Source of the DNA: Chelydra serpentina
Lineage: Eukaryota; Chordata; Testudines; Chelydridae
Assembly: GCA_037349315.1 (NCBI GenBank)
Contig: JBAIAC010000164.1
Span: forward strand, 186,001 to 250,000
DNA: 64,000 bases
Direction: 5' to 3'
Shown: positions 47,135 to 58,066 of the stretch, piece by piece
How the letters are laid out: the number at the start of each line of letters is the position of its first letter
Numbering within the stretch: the first letter of the stretch is position 1
Position numbers and translations under genes: made by a program
Notes under the pieces: generated by a model
What the model was told of the DNA's origin: nothing
The model's database searches: none
What the model saw: only the letters and a program-made list of their open reading frames with translations

Positions 47135-47450
47135 CCGCTGCCTTAGAGGGGGACGTGGGTCACACGACAACAGTCCACCTGTGGAGCTTTCTCCCAGAGG
47201 ATGTTGGATGTTGTGAAGGCCAAGACTAGAACAGGGCTCAAAACAGAACTAGATACTTTCATGGAGGACAGGGCCAGCAATGGCTATTAGCCAGGCTGGG
47301 CAGGGTTGGTGTCTCTAGCCTCTGTTTGCCAGGAGCTGGGAATAGGCAACAGGGGATGGATCACTTGATGATTCCCTCTTCTGGGGCACCTGGCATTGGC
47401 CAGTCGGAAGACAGGACACTGGGCTGGAGGGACCTTTGGTGAAACCCACC
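47135..47450 (+). mobile_element. CR1 3' UTR fragment, sense orientation
   Basis: Contains aatggctattagccaggctggg, ctctagcctctgtttgccag and gatggatcacttgatgattccc, the sense version of the 3' UTR found in antisense at 51238-51420. Confidence 0.85.
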
Positions 47451-47568
47451 CAGAGCTCTCCTGCCATTGGCACTTTGCCCTCACTGCTCAGATTGAAACT
47501 TGTGCAGGGAGACAGGTCAGCCACATCCCAGCTGGGTGTGAGCAAAGCAGCCGGGTGAAAAGCAAACC

Positions 47569-47640
47569 TGGAGATGCTGGGGATTGAACCCAGGACCTCA
47601 TACACGCGAAGCACGTGCTCTACCACTGAGCTACATCCCC
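47569..47640 (-). tRNA. tRNA-Ala (CGC)
   Basis: 72 bases, anticodon CGC in loop ttcgcgt, complete acceptor stem (ggggatg/catctcc), A box tagctcagtggtagagc and T arm ggttcaatccc. TTTT (complement at 47558-47561) follows on the minus strand as a Pol III terminator. This is the best supported tRNA in the window. Confidence 0.92.
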
Positions 47641-48345
47641 AAACAGACCTGATTGCCTGGCTGTTCACACTCAGAGCCTGCCTCCTTCCACAGCAGCCTC
47701 CCCCCCCGCCCCGCCCCGCCCCAGCCCACCCCACCCCACCCCACAATCATGCTCTCGTGGAGGTTGCTGGTTCTTTGGGGTCACTTTGCACCAGGGCCAG
47801 ATTCTATGCGTTGGGCAGAGAGAGTCGTGCCCTGGACTCAGGGTGCAGAGATACACTCAGCCTCTCCCCTGCATTGGGGGGGTGCTGCCATGGTGTGTGT
47901 GTGTGGGGGAGGGGCTCTATGGACAGCTCAATCCCTGCCCCTGGTGGCAGAAGTGGGGTGGGGAGCTCCAGGTGTTTCTAGGATCTGCTATTTCCACCTG
48001 CCTGTAAAGTCCAGCTTTCCCCAGCACATTCACTGCGGTGCAATTGGGTCCCTGTTTCTATGGCTGAACAGCAAAGAATCGCTCCCGGTTTCCTGTCTCT
48101 CTGCAGCGTGATTAGCCTGTGTCGGTGGTTAATGGGGTGGATCTAGCTGTAGATTGTTATTCATTCCCCACCTGGACAGTTCACACAGTCCCGTTCCCGT
48201 GCAGATCTCCAGCACCTCAGCGACCCTGGTAGCAGCAGTTGGGTTTTCCCTGAGGGCCTGAGATTTTCAGGGTCCTTTTTTCCCTCCACCTGGAGTGAAC
48301 TCAGCTTTTCCCCCGTCCCAGACACTCCATGAAATAACTGTAGCA
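47641..48345. other. No gene seen
   Basis: GC-rich sequence with a CCCCG/CCCCA run near 47700-47742 and a short TG run near 47893. Open frames are compositional. Confidence 0.5.
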
Positions 48346-48348
48346 GCC

Positions 48349-48910
48349 ATAGGCGTGCGCAGCACATTTCACTAGGGTGTGCACCCAGGGAGCCCTGCCC
48401 TAGCCCTGCCCCCATCCACTCCCTCCCACTTCCAGCCCCCTCAAAACCCCCAACCCCCCGTGCTCCTTGTGCCCTGACTGCTCCCTCCTGGGACCCTGCC
48501 CCTAACTGCCCCCCGGATCCCACCCCCTATCTAAGCCTCCCTGCTCCTTGTCCCCTGACCGCCCCCTCCTGAGACTCCCCCACTGTAACTGCCTCCCTAG
48601 GGCCCTACCCGCTACCTGTCCCCTGACTGCCCCGACCCCTCTCCACACCCCCACCCCTGACAGCCCCCGCCCCAAATCCTTGACCGATCCAACCCCGCCC
48701 CTGCTCCTTGTTCCCTGACCGCCCCCTCGAGAGACCCCCCCCCTCCACCCCTAATCACCCCCCGGGACCCCTCCAACTATCCAACCCTCCTGTCCCCTGA
48801 CTGCCCCGGCCCCTAACCACACCCCCACCCCTGACAGGCCCCCTGGGACTCCCACGCCCTATCCAGCCCCCCCATTCCATGTCCCCTGACTGCCCGTCCC
48901 CTGACTGCTC
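48349..48910. repeat. C-rich dispersed repeat with internal tandem blocks
   Basis: It begins ataggcgtgcgcagcacat and continues with irregular repeats built on gctccttgtcccctgac and ccgccccctc. This looks like an internally expanded non-autonomous element. Confidence 0.6.
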
Positions 48911-49079
48911 CCTCTGTAGGGCTGTTTTAACCCCTCCCGGGCAGGAGCTGGTAACCACCCCACTACACCCATCCATGTCCCTTTTCCCATCTCTCTCTGC
49001 TCCCCACCTCCTGGCAGCTCTGTCTAGTGGCTGCTCCCACCCACACATTGAAAGTGGCAGAGGAAGTTCCCCCTCCTGG

Positions 49080-49275
49080 GGTGGGAAGGTTGCCTAGTGG
49101 TTAAGGCACAGGGTTCAGGTGTTCTGGGTTTGAGTCTCTGCTCTGCCACAGACTCCCTGCTTAGCCTTGGGAAAGTCCCTTCACCTCTGTGTGCCCTAGA
49201 TCCCACCTGCCAAATGGGGCCAATCCTGACCCTGCCTCCTAGGCTAAATCCATTCATGGCTGTGCGGTGGTGGGG
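49080..49275 (+). repeat. MIR-type (CORE-SINE) element
   Basis: It has a tRNA-like head (ttgcctagtggttaaggc, ctgggtttgagtctctgc), a core with ccttgggaaagtcccttcacctctgtg, and caaatggggccaat. The head-core-tail order is that of MIR, relatively complete. Confidence 0.82.
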
Positions 49276-49957
49276 GAAATGGAGATACCAGCTCCACACA
49301 GAGTGGGGTCAGGGCTTCAGCCCTGCAGCTTCTGCCACTAGGGTGGGTGGGGCTCCCGAGCCGGGGACTTAAGCCCCACATCTTCTGCCAGGGTCCAGGG
49401 CTTCTCTTCTCTGCCCCAGGGTGGCTCCTCTTCTCCCTCCCCGCTACAGTGCAGCTCCTGCCGGGGTCTGGGGCTTCTCCACCTTCCCCCCCCTCCCCCA
49501 CCCAGCATTGCTCCTGCCGGGGTCCGAGGCTTCTCCTCCCCCTAATCCCCCACTGCACCCAGCCCCAGCCTAGCTGGGCTCCCTTGGGTCACCGGCTGCC
49601 TGCTGTGGCCGGAGCGGAGCCTGGCTGGCCGGGAGCAGCCATACTCGCGGACGCCATGGCCATCAGCCCAAGAGGTGCGGGGCGGCCCTAGGTGAGCCGG
49701 GGCGGGTTGTGCTCCCGCCCGCACCTCACCCTAAGGGTGTTTTCGTGTGTGTGTGAGACTCACTCGGCCCCTGCCGGAGCAGGGAGGCAGGACGCAGCTG
49801 ATCTGAGCCTGCCCAGCAAACAGCTGATCGCGGCTAAGGGAGCTGGGAAAAGTAAAACTTTCTGCCTCGTTTAAAACCAGGGGCCTTTTGCATGTCAGGC
49901 AAATGTGATAACCAGGAAACTAGAGAAACTCTGGAACGGGGATCTGCCCCTCCCGTC
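49276..49957. other. No gene seen
   Basis: GC-rich sequence with ccaggg and cttctcctc phrases, leading into the minisatellite. No supported gene. Confidence 0.45.
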
Positions 49958-50890
49958 AGAGAGCAACAGTGACACCGGGTGGCCATGTGGGGTAACGCAC
50001 ACAGCGTCTCTCTCAGAGAGCAACAGTGACACCGGGTGGCCACGTGGGGTAACGCACACAGCATCTCTCTCAGAGAGCAACAGCGACACCGGGTGGCCAC
50101 GTGGGGTAATGCACACAGCGTCTCTCTCAGAGAGCAACAGCGACACCGGGTGGCCACGTGGGGTAACGCACACAGCGTCTCTCTCAGAGAGCAACAGTGA
50201 CACCGGGTGGCCACGTGGGGTAATGCACACAGCGTCTCTCAGAGAGCAACAGTGACACCGGGTGGCCACGTGGGGTAATGCACACAGCGTCTCTCTCAGA
50301 GAGCAACAGTGACACCGGGTGGCCACGTGGGGTAACGCACACAGCGTCTCTCTCAGAGAGCGACAGTGACACCGGGTGGCCACGTGGGGTAATGCACACA
50401 GCATCTCTCTCAGAAAGCAACAGTGACACCGGGTGGCCACGTGGGGTAATGCACACAGCGTCTCTCTCAGAGAGCGACAGTGACACCGGGTGGCCACGTG
50501 GGGTAACGCACACAGCGTCTCTCTCAGAGAGCGACAGTGACACCGGGTGGCCACGTGGGGTAATGCACACAGCGTCTATCTCAGAGAGCGACAGTGACAC
50601 CGGGTGGCCACGTGGGGTAATGCACACAGCGTCTCTCTCAGAGAGCAACAGTGACACCGGGTGGCCACGTGGGGTAACGCACACAGCATCTCTCTCAGAG
50701 AGCAACAGTGACACCGGGTGGCCACGTGGGGTAATGCACACAGCGTCTCTCTCAGAGAGCAACAGTGACACCGGGTGGCCACGTGGGGTAATGCACACAG
50801 CGTCTCTCTCAGAGAGCAACAGTGACACCGGGTGGCCACGTGGGGTAATGCACACAGCATCTCTCAGAGAGCAACAGTGACACCGGGTGG
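49958..50890 (+). repeat. 57-bp minisatellite, about 16 units, each with a CACGTG box
   Basis: The unit runs agagagcaacagtgacaccg, ggtggccacgtggggtaa, then cgcacacagcgtctctctc. There are 16 nearly complete units and a final partial one. One unit is 2 bases short, shifting the phase. Variation between units is limited to a few sites (caa/cga, aac/aat, gcg/gca), so the array is homogenised or young. Fifteen units hold the palindrome CACGTG; the first has CATGTG. Since 57 is a multiple of three and the unit lacks stops, open frames appear on both strands; they are not genes. Confidence 0.95.
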
Positions 50891-51237
50891 TTTACCTCCC
50901 ATACCGGGTGGAGAAGCTGGAGAAAGTGGTGGCAGCTCTTCGATGGGTCAGCTGGTAGCAGAGCCGGCCCTGGCTGGTAGAGCAAAGACCTGGAACCGGC
51001 TCCCAGGAAGTCATCCTTACGTCACCCTTGTGACTCCAGCTTGAAGGAGGCTTCTTTCCTTCCCCTCGCTGAGAAAGAGCAAGAGAAGAAAGATCACCCG
51101 CAAGGGCCCTCTGGGTTCACAAGCCCACGCTGCTTTTCTCTGCTGGGGAGCGTGAAATGAGGGGCTCGTGGCAGGTAATGCCACTCCTGCATTTCCAGAA
51201 TACAAGCCCAAAGATCATGCTAAAGCCTGGGGTTCAA

Positions 51238-52330
51238 CTATCCATCCATCCCAGTATCCTGTCCACCGACAGTGCCCAATGCCAGGTGACCCGGAGTGAG
51301 TGGACCCAACAGGTAGTGATCAAGTGATCTCTCTCCTGCCATCCATCACCCCCCTTTGACAAACAGAGGCTAAGGACACCATTCCTTACCCATTCTGGCT
51401 AATAGCCATTAATGGACTTAACCTCCATGAATTTATCCAGTTCTCTTTTAAACCCTGTTATAGTCCTATCCTTCACAGCCTCCTCAGGCAAGGAGTTCCA
51501 CAGGTTCACTGTGCGCTGTGTGAAGAAGAATTTCCTTTTATTTGTTTTAAACCTGCTGCCCACTAATTTCATTGGGTGGCCCCTAGTTCTTATAGTATGG
51601 GAACAAGTAAATAACTTTTCCTTATTCACTTCCTCCACACCACTCATAATTTTATAGACCTCTATCATATCCCCCCTTAGTCGCCTCTTTTCCAAGCTAA
51701 AAAGTCCTAGCCTCTTTAATCTCTCCTCATATGGGACCCGTTCCAGACCCCTAATCATTTTAGTTGCCCTTCTCTGAACCTTTTCTAATGCCAGTATATC
51801 CTTTTTGAGATGAGGAGACCACAATTGTACGCAGTATTCAAGATGTGGGCGCACTATGGATTTGTATAGGGGCAGTAAGATATTCTCCATCTTATTCTCT
51901 ATCCCTTTTTTAATTATTCCTAACATCCCGTTTGCTTTTTTGACTGCCGCTGCACACTGCATGGACATCTTTAGAGAACTATCCATGATGACTCCAAGAT
52001 CTTTTTCCTGATTAGTTGTAGCTAAATTAGCCCCCATCATATTCTATGTATAGTTGGGGTTATTTTTTCCAATGTGCATTACTTTACATTTAGCCACATT
52101 AAATGTCATTTGCCATTTTATTGCCCAATCATTTAGTTTTGTGAGATCTTTTTGTAGTTCTTCACAGTCTGCTTTGGTCTTAACTATCTTGAGCACCTTA
52201 GTATCATCTGCAAACTTTGCCACCACACTGTTTACCCCTTCTTCCAAATCATTTATGAATAAGTCGAATAGGATTGGTCCTAGGACTGACCCTTGGGGAA
52301 CACCACTAGTTAACCCTCACCATTGTGAAA
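51238..52330 (-). mobile_element. CR1 LINE 3' fragment with C-terminal RT
   Basis: Minus-strand frames at 52044-52247 (AKFADDTKVLK, the catalytic FADD box) and 51399-52040 ([24 protein letters not shown], the CR1 C-terminal domain) are separated by a stop near 52041. The 3' UTR lies at 51238-51399. A different CR1 subfamily from the copy at 4957. Confidence 0.92.
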
Positions 52331-52418
52331 ATTTAACATTTATTCCTACCCTTTGGTCTCTCATTGTACCAAAAGGGGAGATGGTTGCTTCTAAAGGAAG
52401 AAGAAGATTAAATGCATT

Positions 52419-52500
52419 CGATGAGGATGGGATTCGAACCCATGCATGCAAAGCACAATGGATTAGCAGCCCATCACCTTAACCACTTGGCCACCTCCTC
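52419..52500 (-). tRNA. tRNA-Ser (GCT)
   Basis: 82 bases with the long variable arm of class II tRNAs, anticodon GCT in loop ctgctaa, A box tggccaagtggttaaggtg and T arm ggttcgaatccc. The acceptor has one mismatch (G-A at 3-70). Probably functional or only recently damaged. Confidence 0.8.
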
Positions 52501-52904
52501 TGAGTTGTTAAAAAAAGGACAGGAGCAGAAATCAAAGTCCAGCAGAGAGAGGGACACTCAGGAGTTTTTAAATACTAAGTGTATGCAGGGTCTGGATGAG
52601 CTCCCCCCTCACATCGAGTGATGAGCTGGGGAAAGACGTCAGGACCAGACCGTGTTTGCCCAGACACCCCTACTCGGCCTGGGTATGCAGCATGATGGGG
52701 CCGCTTTGCCAAAGGAACCAGTTTTGGCTGGTGTTGGGTTACAAATCACTGTAGCATTGAGTGGAATGAAATGTTATTCTCCTTCCTGTCCGAGTGAAGG
52801 GCGGCAGAACATACCGAGTCCGTCCTGATGGAGGGGCGAGGTGGGTGAGAAATACCTTTTATTGGACTGCATAGAAGTGATTGAGGACGTCACCCTAATC
52901 CAGT

Positions 52905-53165
52905 GGTCCCCAAACTTTTCACACTGTGCCCTCTTGTCCGTGTCTGCGGCCCTTCGGAAGCCGCGGTTGAGAACCGGGGCTGGGAGCAGGGCCATGGCTT
53001 CCTAGGGAGAGGGGCGCAGACAGGGGTAAGGGGAACGAGGCTGGGCCAGGAGCCAGGGGCCCAGTTTGAGGGAAGGGTTGGGGAAGAGCTGGGGCAGACG
53101 AGGGCTGAGTGGGGCTCCCTCCGTGCCCTCAATGTGGGATCATAACCCCGACATGGGGGCCGATG
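52905..53165 (+). repeat. GC-rich dispersed repeat (gtggtccccaaac type), copy
   Basis: Starts cagtggtccccaaacttttcac and has ggggctgggagcagggcc and ctgggccaggagcc phrases shared with 24103-24580. Confidence 0.65.
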
Positions 53166-53883
53166 CTAGGAGGAAGGGTCCTGCCATCAAGAGCCTGAGG
53201 GCATGGGGCCACCGCCAGAGCACGTGTCCGACCGGTGGCATCCCTGCACCACAGCCAGGGCCTGGGACATGTGAGGGGGAGACTGTGAACGTCCCATCTG
53301 TCCCAGAGACGCTGTTTGCGATATCCCTGAGCCACAGAATGAGGTGACGTGTTTCCCTTGAACCGTTCCCATTTTCCTTATGGTTTAAATGGATTGCTCT
53401 TTAATCCATTGGATTTGCTTGAAGCACATGCAACGATCCGTGGGTCAGGGAAGCATCCAGAGCAGAGAGAGAACCCCAGAGTGGGGACACCCCAGCCCCT
53501 GTTCTAAGTGACCACAACACGATTGGGGGTCGAGCCCCCCAGGAATCCTGGGCCCAGCCTTGTCGGGGTCACGAGGACTCTGCCACACAGGAGAGTAGAC
53601 AGAGAGTCCTCGAGGTCAGGCTGCCTCTGGGTGAGGGAGTGGGAGTGGGGACTCAGGGCCTTTCTCTAGCCCATTCCACCGGGGTCGTGGATAAGCCAGG
53701 AAAGTTTGCTGCACTAGCAGGACCATAACCCCCTTTACACTGGCACTCTGTCCTCATCGCTTCTCTCCCTCTCTCCCCTCGGGTCTCTCAGCACCTGGCC
53801 CCCCAGCGCTTCCTGCCAGCCCCAGACTGCGCTGTCTGGGCCTGCTCCTGTGGGTGTGAGCCTCTCTCCTGACTCCTAAGGGA
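53166..53883. other. No gene seen
   Basis: Mixed-composition sequence without a recognised repeat, RNA or open frame of interest. Confidence 0.45.
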
Positions 53884-54063
53884 GGGGAGGGATAGCTCAG
53901 TGGTTTGAGCATTGGCCTGCTAAACCCAGGGTTGTGAGTTCAATCCTTGAGGGGGCCATTTAGGGATCTGGGGCAAAAATTGGGGATTGTTCCTGCTTTG
54001 AGCAGGGGGTTGGACTAGATGATCTTCTAAGGTCCCTTCCAACCCTGATATTCTATGATTCTA
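53884..54063 (+). mobile_element. tRNA-derived SINE with CR1-type tail, copy 4, full length
   Basis: Complete copy with tagctcagtggtttgagc, gagttcaatcc and the CR1-type tail. CTAAGG occurs just before and just after, a likely target duplication. The most intact of the four copies. Confidence 0.9.
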
Positions 54064-54188
54064 AGGACACAGCAGGAGCAAGGGGCCTGTCCAGGAAATG
54101 GCCAGGGCTTCTGGGAACCCGGGGGTGGCTCTGGACACCACCAGGGATCATTTGGCTCCTGGCACACAAGGGAACTTAAAAAGCTGAG

Positions 54189-54254
54189 AGCCCAGATATG
54201 GGGCTTGAACCCCAGACTAAGAGTTTGATGCTCCACTGACCGAGCTAGCCCAGT
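54189..54254 (-). pseudogene. tRNA-Lys (CTT) pseudogene
   Basis: The D arm and an anticodon loop actctta (anticodon CTT) match tRNA-Lys, but about 8 bases are missing between the anticodon and T stems, and the acceptor stem does not pair. Length 66. Confidence 0.75.
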
Positions 54255-54628
54255 TCAGTGAGTGCAGCTTCCCCCCTTCCACCACAAGAGCAGGCAGGTA
54301 AAAGAGAGGCAAAAAAAAGGCCCAGGAGCCCTTCCTCTTTTTCTCCATGGCCACAGCCCATCAGCAGGATTCCTCCTGCTCCTCCCTCCTGTGCCCCAGT
54401 GCCACTAAATCTCCGCACCTAGACAGCCGGTCCGGCCTCTGCCCCCCAATCCCCCATGCTTAAGCCTCCCGACCAAATCCTGCCCCAGGCTCCATAGAAC
54501 TGAGTCTCACATCTCGCTGGGAACTCGACTCCTTGTGCCCAGAGTGTCTCTGCCCCCTCCGTAGATGACCCGACAAACACAGTGTCCGTCTTTTCCAAAG
54601 AAGTGGCTTGGAGAGACTTTCCCCATGT

Positions 54629-54701
54629 GACCGCGTGGCCTAATGGATCAGGCGTCTGACTTCGGATCAGACAATTGAGGGTTCGAGTCCCTTCGTGGTT
54701 G
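54629..54701 (+). tRNA. tRNA-Arg (TCG)
   Basis: 73 bases, anticodon TCG in loop cttcgga, A box tggcctaatggatcaggc, T arm ggttcgagtcc. The acceptor pairs throughout with G-T at 1-72 and 5-68. It differs from the usual vertebrate gene at only a few loop or wobble sites. Confidence 0.88.
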
Positions 54702-54978
54702 TGCTTTGTTCACTTTCCCCTTTGTGCTGAAAGTCCTGCTCCCTTCAGGGCTGGAGCCTCTTGGCCACTCTGGCCAATGCTCTGGGTTCAGCTAGAGCCC
54801 TGGGAAGGAGGTTGTCAGGGTTCACTCTGAACTCTAGTGTACAGATGTGGGGACATGCATGAAACACCCCCTAAGCTTATTTTTACCAGTTTAGGATAAA
54901 AACGTCCCCAAGGCACGTTTTTGTCCTTGAACGGCACGCTGCCACCACCAAGTGATTTAAACAAACATTTAGAGAGGG

Positions 54979-55672
54979 TGTAACAAAGTGGGACTGTTCC
55001 TAATGTTTCCTCTGAATACTGAGTGTGTGCCTCAGTTTCCCCTATGCCTCAGTTTCCCCTCTGCATTTCTTAAGTCTCTAGGTGGTGGGATAAGGGTGTG
55101 TGATTGTTGCAAAGCCCTAGAGGGCCAGTGTGATGACACAGAATGGCCGACACCCTGTCTCCTGGCAACTGCTGGCCTGGGCCCCTTCCCTGCAAAGGTG
55201 CCGTCTGAAGGGGTTGGGGAACAAAGGGATCAGGTGATCTCCTGGCCCGGGAAGGAGACAAAGGCAGAGGAGGGGCCGGAGAGTTTGGAGCTGGCTGGGC
55301 ACATGGAGGGAGGTCCAGATGGGCTCTGGCCTCCCCACCCCCCAAGATGGACCTGACTGAGGGGTCCTATTCTCTGTACCTACAAGCTCTGGTTTAGACC
55401 CTGTTCCTGTTGTGTAATAAACCTCCTGTTTCACTGGCCGGCTGAGAGTCACATCTGACAGTGGAGTCGGGGGCAGGCCCCTCTGGCTTCCCCACGAGCC
55501 CCGCTGGGTGAAGAAGGGGATGCTGAACGCTCCAGGGTCAGACCCAGGAAGGTCGAAGCTGGGGAAGCTTCTTGCCCTGGAGACAGTCGGCTCAGCAAGG
55601 AGGCTCCTCCAGAGTCCTGACTGGCTTCGTAGGGAGCAGTTCCAGAGCATCGCCCAACAGGGGCCTCGACAG
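54979..55672 (+). mobile_element. Solo LTR-like sequence related to the Gmr1-like 5' LTR
   Basis: Begins tgtaacaaagtgggactgtt and shares with the LTR at 43996-44561 the order tgcctcagtttccccta, tctcctggcaac, ccctgcaaaggtg, aacaaagggatcaggtga, gagtttggagctgg and aataaacctcctgtt. Divergence is substantial. The downstream end is unclear because it merges with the 68-bp minisatellite. Confidence 0.7.
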
Positions 55673-56477
55673 AGCAGTGACTGGGGAGCTCAGGGCTGGG
55701 ACAGCACGGGCTGCGGGTCGGGAGTGAGGGGCATCGGCAGAGCGGTGACTGGGGAGCTCAGCGCTGGGATAGAAGGGGCTGCGGGTCGGGAGTGAGGGGC
55801 ACCGGCAGAGCGGTGACTGTGGAGCTCAGGGCTGGGATAGAAGGGGCTGCGGGTCGGGAGTGAGGGGCACCGGCAGAGCGGTGACTGAGGAGCTCAGGGC
55901 TGGGATAGAAGGGGCTGCGGGTCGGGAGTGAGGGGCACCGGCAGAGCGGTGACTGGGGAGCTCAGGGCGGGGATAGAAGGGGCTGCGGGTCGGGAGTGAT
56001 GGGCACCGGCAGAGCGGTGACTGGGGAGCTCAGGGCTGGGATAGGAGGGGCTGCGGGTCGGGAGTGAGGGGCACCGGCAGAGCGGTGACTGGGGAGCTCA
56101 GGGCTGGGATAGAAGGGGCTGCGGGTCGGGAGTGAGGGGCACCGGCAGAGCGGTGACTGGGGAGCTCAGGGCTGCGATAGAAGGGGCTGCGGGTCGGGAG
56201 TGAGGTGCACCGGCAGAGCGGTGACTGGGGAGCTCAGGGCTGGGAAAGAAGGGGCTGCGGGTCGGGAGTGAGGGGCACCGGCAGAGCGGTGACTGGGGAG
56301 CTCAGGGCTGGGAAAGAAGGGGCTGCGGGTCGGGAGTGAGGGGCACCGGCAGAGCAGTGACTGGGGAGCTCAGGGCTGGGATAGAAGGGGCTGCGGGTCG
56401 GGAGTGAGGGGCACCGGCAGAGCGGTGACTGGGGAGATCAGGGCTGGGATAGAAGGGGCTGCGGGTCGGGAGTGAGG
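55673..56477 (+). repeat. 68-bp minisatellite, 12 units
   Basis: Units start agcggtgactggggagctca and contain ggggctgcgggtcggg. Period 68 was checked at 55673, 55741, 55809, 55877 and 56421. Units differ at few sites. The array starts at the downstream end of the LTR-like sequence. 68 is not a multiple of three, so no long frame results. Confidence 0.95.
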
Positions 56478-56544
56478 AAGTCGCTGAGGCAGGTCCTGTC
56501 CTTCAAGATCCTTAAAATCACTGACTCACCTATGTAAAGGCCAG

Positions 56545-56616
56545 GGTGGTATAGCTCAGTGGTAGAGTGTTTGATTGCAGAACTAGCGGTTCCTGGTTGA
56601 AATCCAAGTGCTCCCT
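56545..56616 (+). pseudogene. tRNA-Cys (GCA) pseudogene
   Basis: Anticodon GCA and the A box tagctcagtggtagagtg follow tRNA-Cys. The T loop reads ttgaaat (invariant C56 lost), the T stem has a C-A mismatch and the acceptor a T-C mismatch. Confidence 0.75.
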
Positions 56617-57596
56617 TAAAAACCTTTAAAAAAAATAATAGCATTTCCATTCTGTTCAGAAGTTCCACTGAACAGGGATGCCTATAATGAATGGAAACAC
56701 CCAACATTTTCCTGTGCAAATACATAGACGCCTAGCAAACACGTCCCTCGGCTGACATCAGTTCCAATCCTCTAGTTTATGTTTTCATCAATTAAACAAA
56801 GATATAATATGAAGTATTATAAGTATTATAATTATATAATAAGTATTATATAGGTATTATAAGTAACTGCAGAGTTAGTGTCGTACCAGATAGTTAATTG
56901 CACAGTCTGACTTCTCTAGTCTCACTTTCTGGTCTCATTGATCACTTGGGTAGAAACAGCAAGGGTTTGGTGCTTTTGTTTCTTGTTTTTTTCTCCCTTT
57001 ATTTTCTCCTCAGGAATGTGTGATCTTGAGCATGTTATTTTAAGTTCCCTGTGGTCAGGATAATTCCATCTCCTTGAAATAGGTGGGGAAGTGGCCTGTT
57101 TCTATAACCTAAAATAAAGGAACTTTTGTAAAGCAGTTTCGTCTTTAAATGTGCTGGGATAAAAATAGTTACTAGTAAATTCCACGGCCAGACACCAGGC
57201 CAGGATCAATTGATGGGGCCGGGATCAATTAATTACAGAAGAAACAAACTCTTACTTTATAAGCATGTCTTTCTTAACTTCCTTAAATATTATGTAGTAC
57301 ATTAACTATATCACATGGGTTTTCAATGCCATGAGGCTTTAAATAAAAAAATAAATAAAAAAAATAAAGGTGCATTTCTTGCATTTCCCATATTTTTCAT
57401 ATGATTTAAATGACCACAACTCATTGAACAGAAAATTGTTTATTTCATGCTGTGAAGTGTGTCGGTAGCTCAGATTAATAGCTTTACCTTCCTGTGCAGC
57501 ATGGGGCATGGGTCACTGGCAGGTTTAAACTCGTGTTTATGGTGGATTCTCTGTAACTTGACATCTTTAACCCATGATTTGAGGCACGAGGTCAGA
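56617..57596. other. No gene seen; AT-rich microsatellite
   Basis: AT-rich sequence with a (agtattata)n-like tract near 56810-56866 and an aaat run near 57345-57368. Confidence 0.5.
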
Positions 57597-57604
57597 CTAG
57601 ATTA

Positions 57605-57720
57605 GGGTGACCAGATGTCCCGACTTTATAGGGACAGTCCCAATTTTGGGGGCTTTTTCTCATATAGGCTCCTATTACTCCCCACCCGTCCCGATGTTTC
57701 ACACTTGCTGTCTGATCACC
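57605..57720. mobile_element. Short hAT-like MITE with 8-bp target duplication
   Basis: The 116-bp element starts gggtgaccaga and ends tctgatcacc (imperfect inverted repeats), flanked on each side by CTAGATTA (57597-57604 and 57721-57728). It is inserted in a CR1-like 3' tail (gtcagactagatta ... gatgatcacgctggtccc). Confidence 0.85.
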
Positions 57721-57994
57721 CTAGATTAGATGATCACGCTGGTCCCTTCTGACCTTAAAGGCTCTGAGTCCAACAGGGAGAGGGAAGTAAAGGAAAAATT
57801 TTTAAAAAATAAACCAAACATTGTAATACAAGGGTGACTCCAACAGCTCACTGTATAGTACCACCCCTTTCTTCCCCCACTGGATGTTTAGTGAGCTGCT
57901 GGGATTTGGGACATTAATTCTCTCCTTCCATTGATAAACTGATACAACGTGACTGAAATTAAACCAATTCCCAGCCAAGAAGATTTCACACCTC

Positions 57995-58066
57995 TGCATT
58001 GGCTGGGAATCGAACCCAGGTCAACTGCTTGGAGAGCAGCTCTGCTCACCACTACACCACCAATGC
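57995..58066 (-). tRNA. tRNA-Gly (TCC)
   Basis: 72 bases, anticodon TCC in loop tctccaa, A box tggtgtagtggtgagc, T arm ggttcgattccc. The acceptor stem (gcattgg/ccaatgc) and T stem are fully paired. Both stems show paired substitutions relative to the usual vertebrate gene, which argues for selection on structure. Confidence 0.88.

Noticed and set aside
49080..49130. Possible tRNA from ctagtggttaaggc and ctgggtttgagtctc
   Set aside because: No anticodon arm closes and the sequence continues as a MIR core; it is the tRNA-like head of that SINE.
49895..50880. Long open frames on both strands with 19-residue repeats (such as SESNSDTGWPRGVTHTASL)
   Set aside because: They arise because the 57-bp satellite unit is a multiple of three without stops; the same DNA is open in several frames at once, and nothing else supports a gene.
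49958..56477. CRISPR-like arrays
   Set aside because: The arrays are head-to-tail units with no unique spacers between repeats, and the window is vertebrate DNA.
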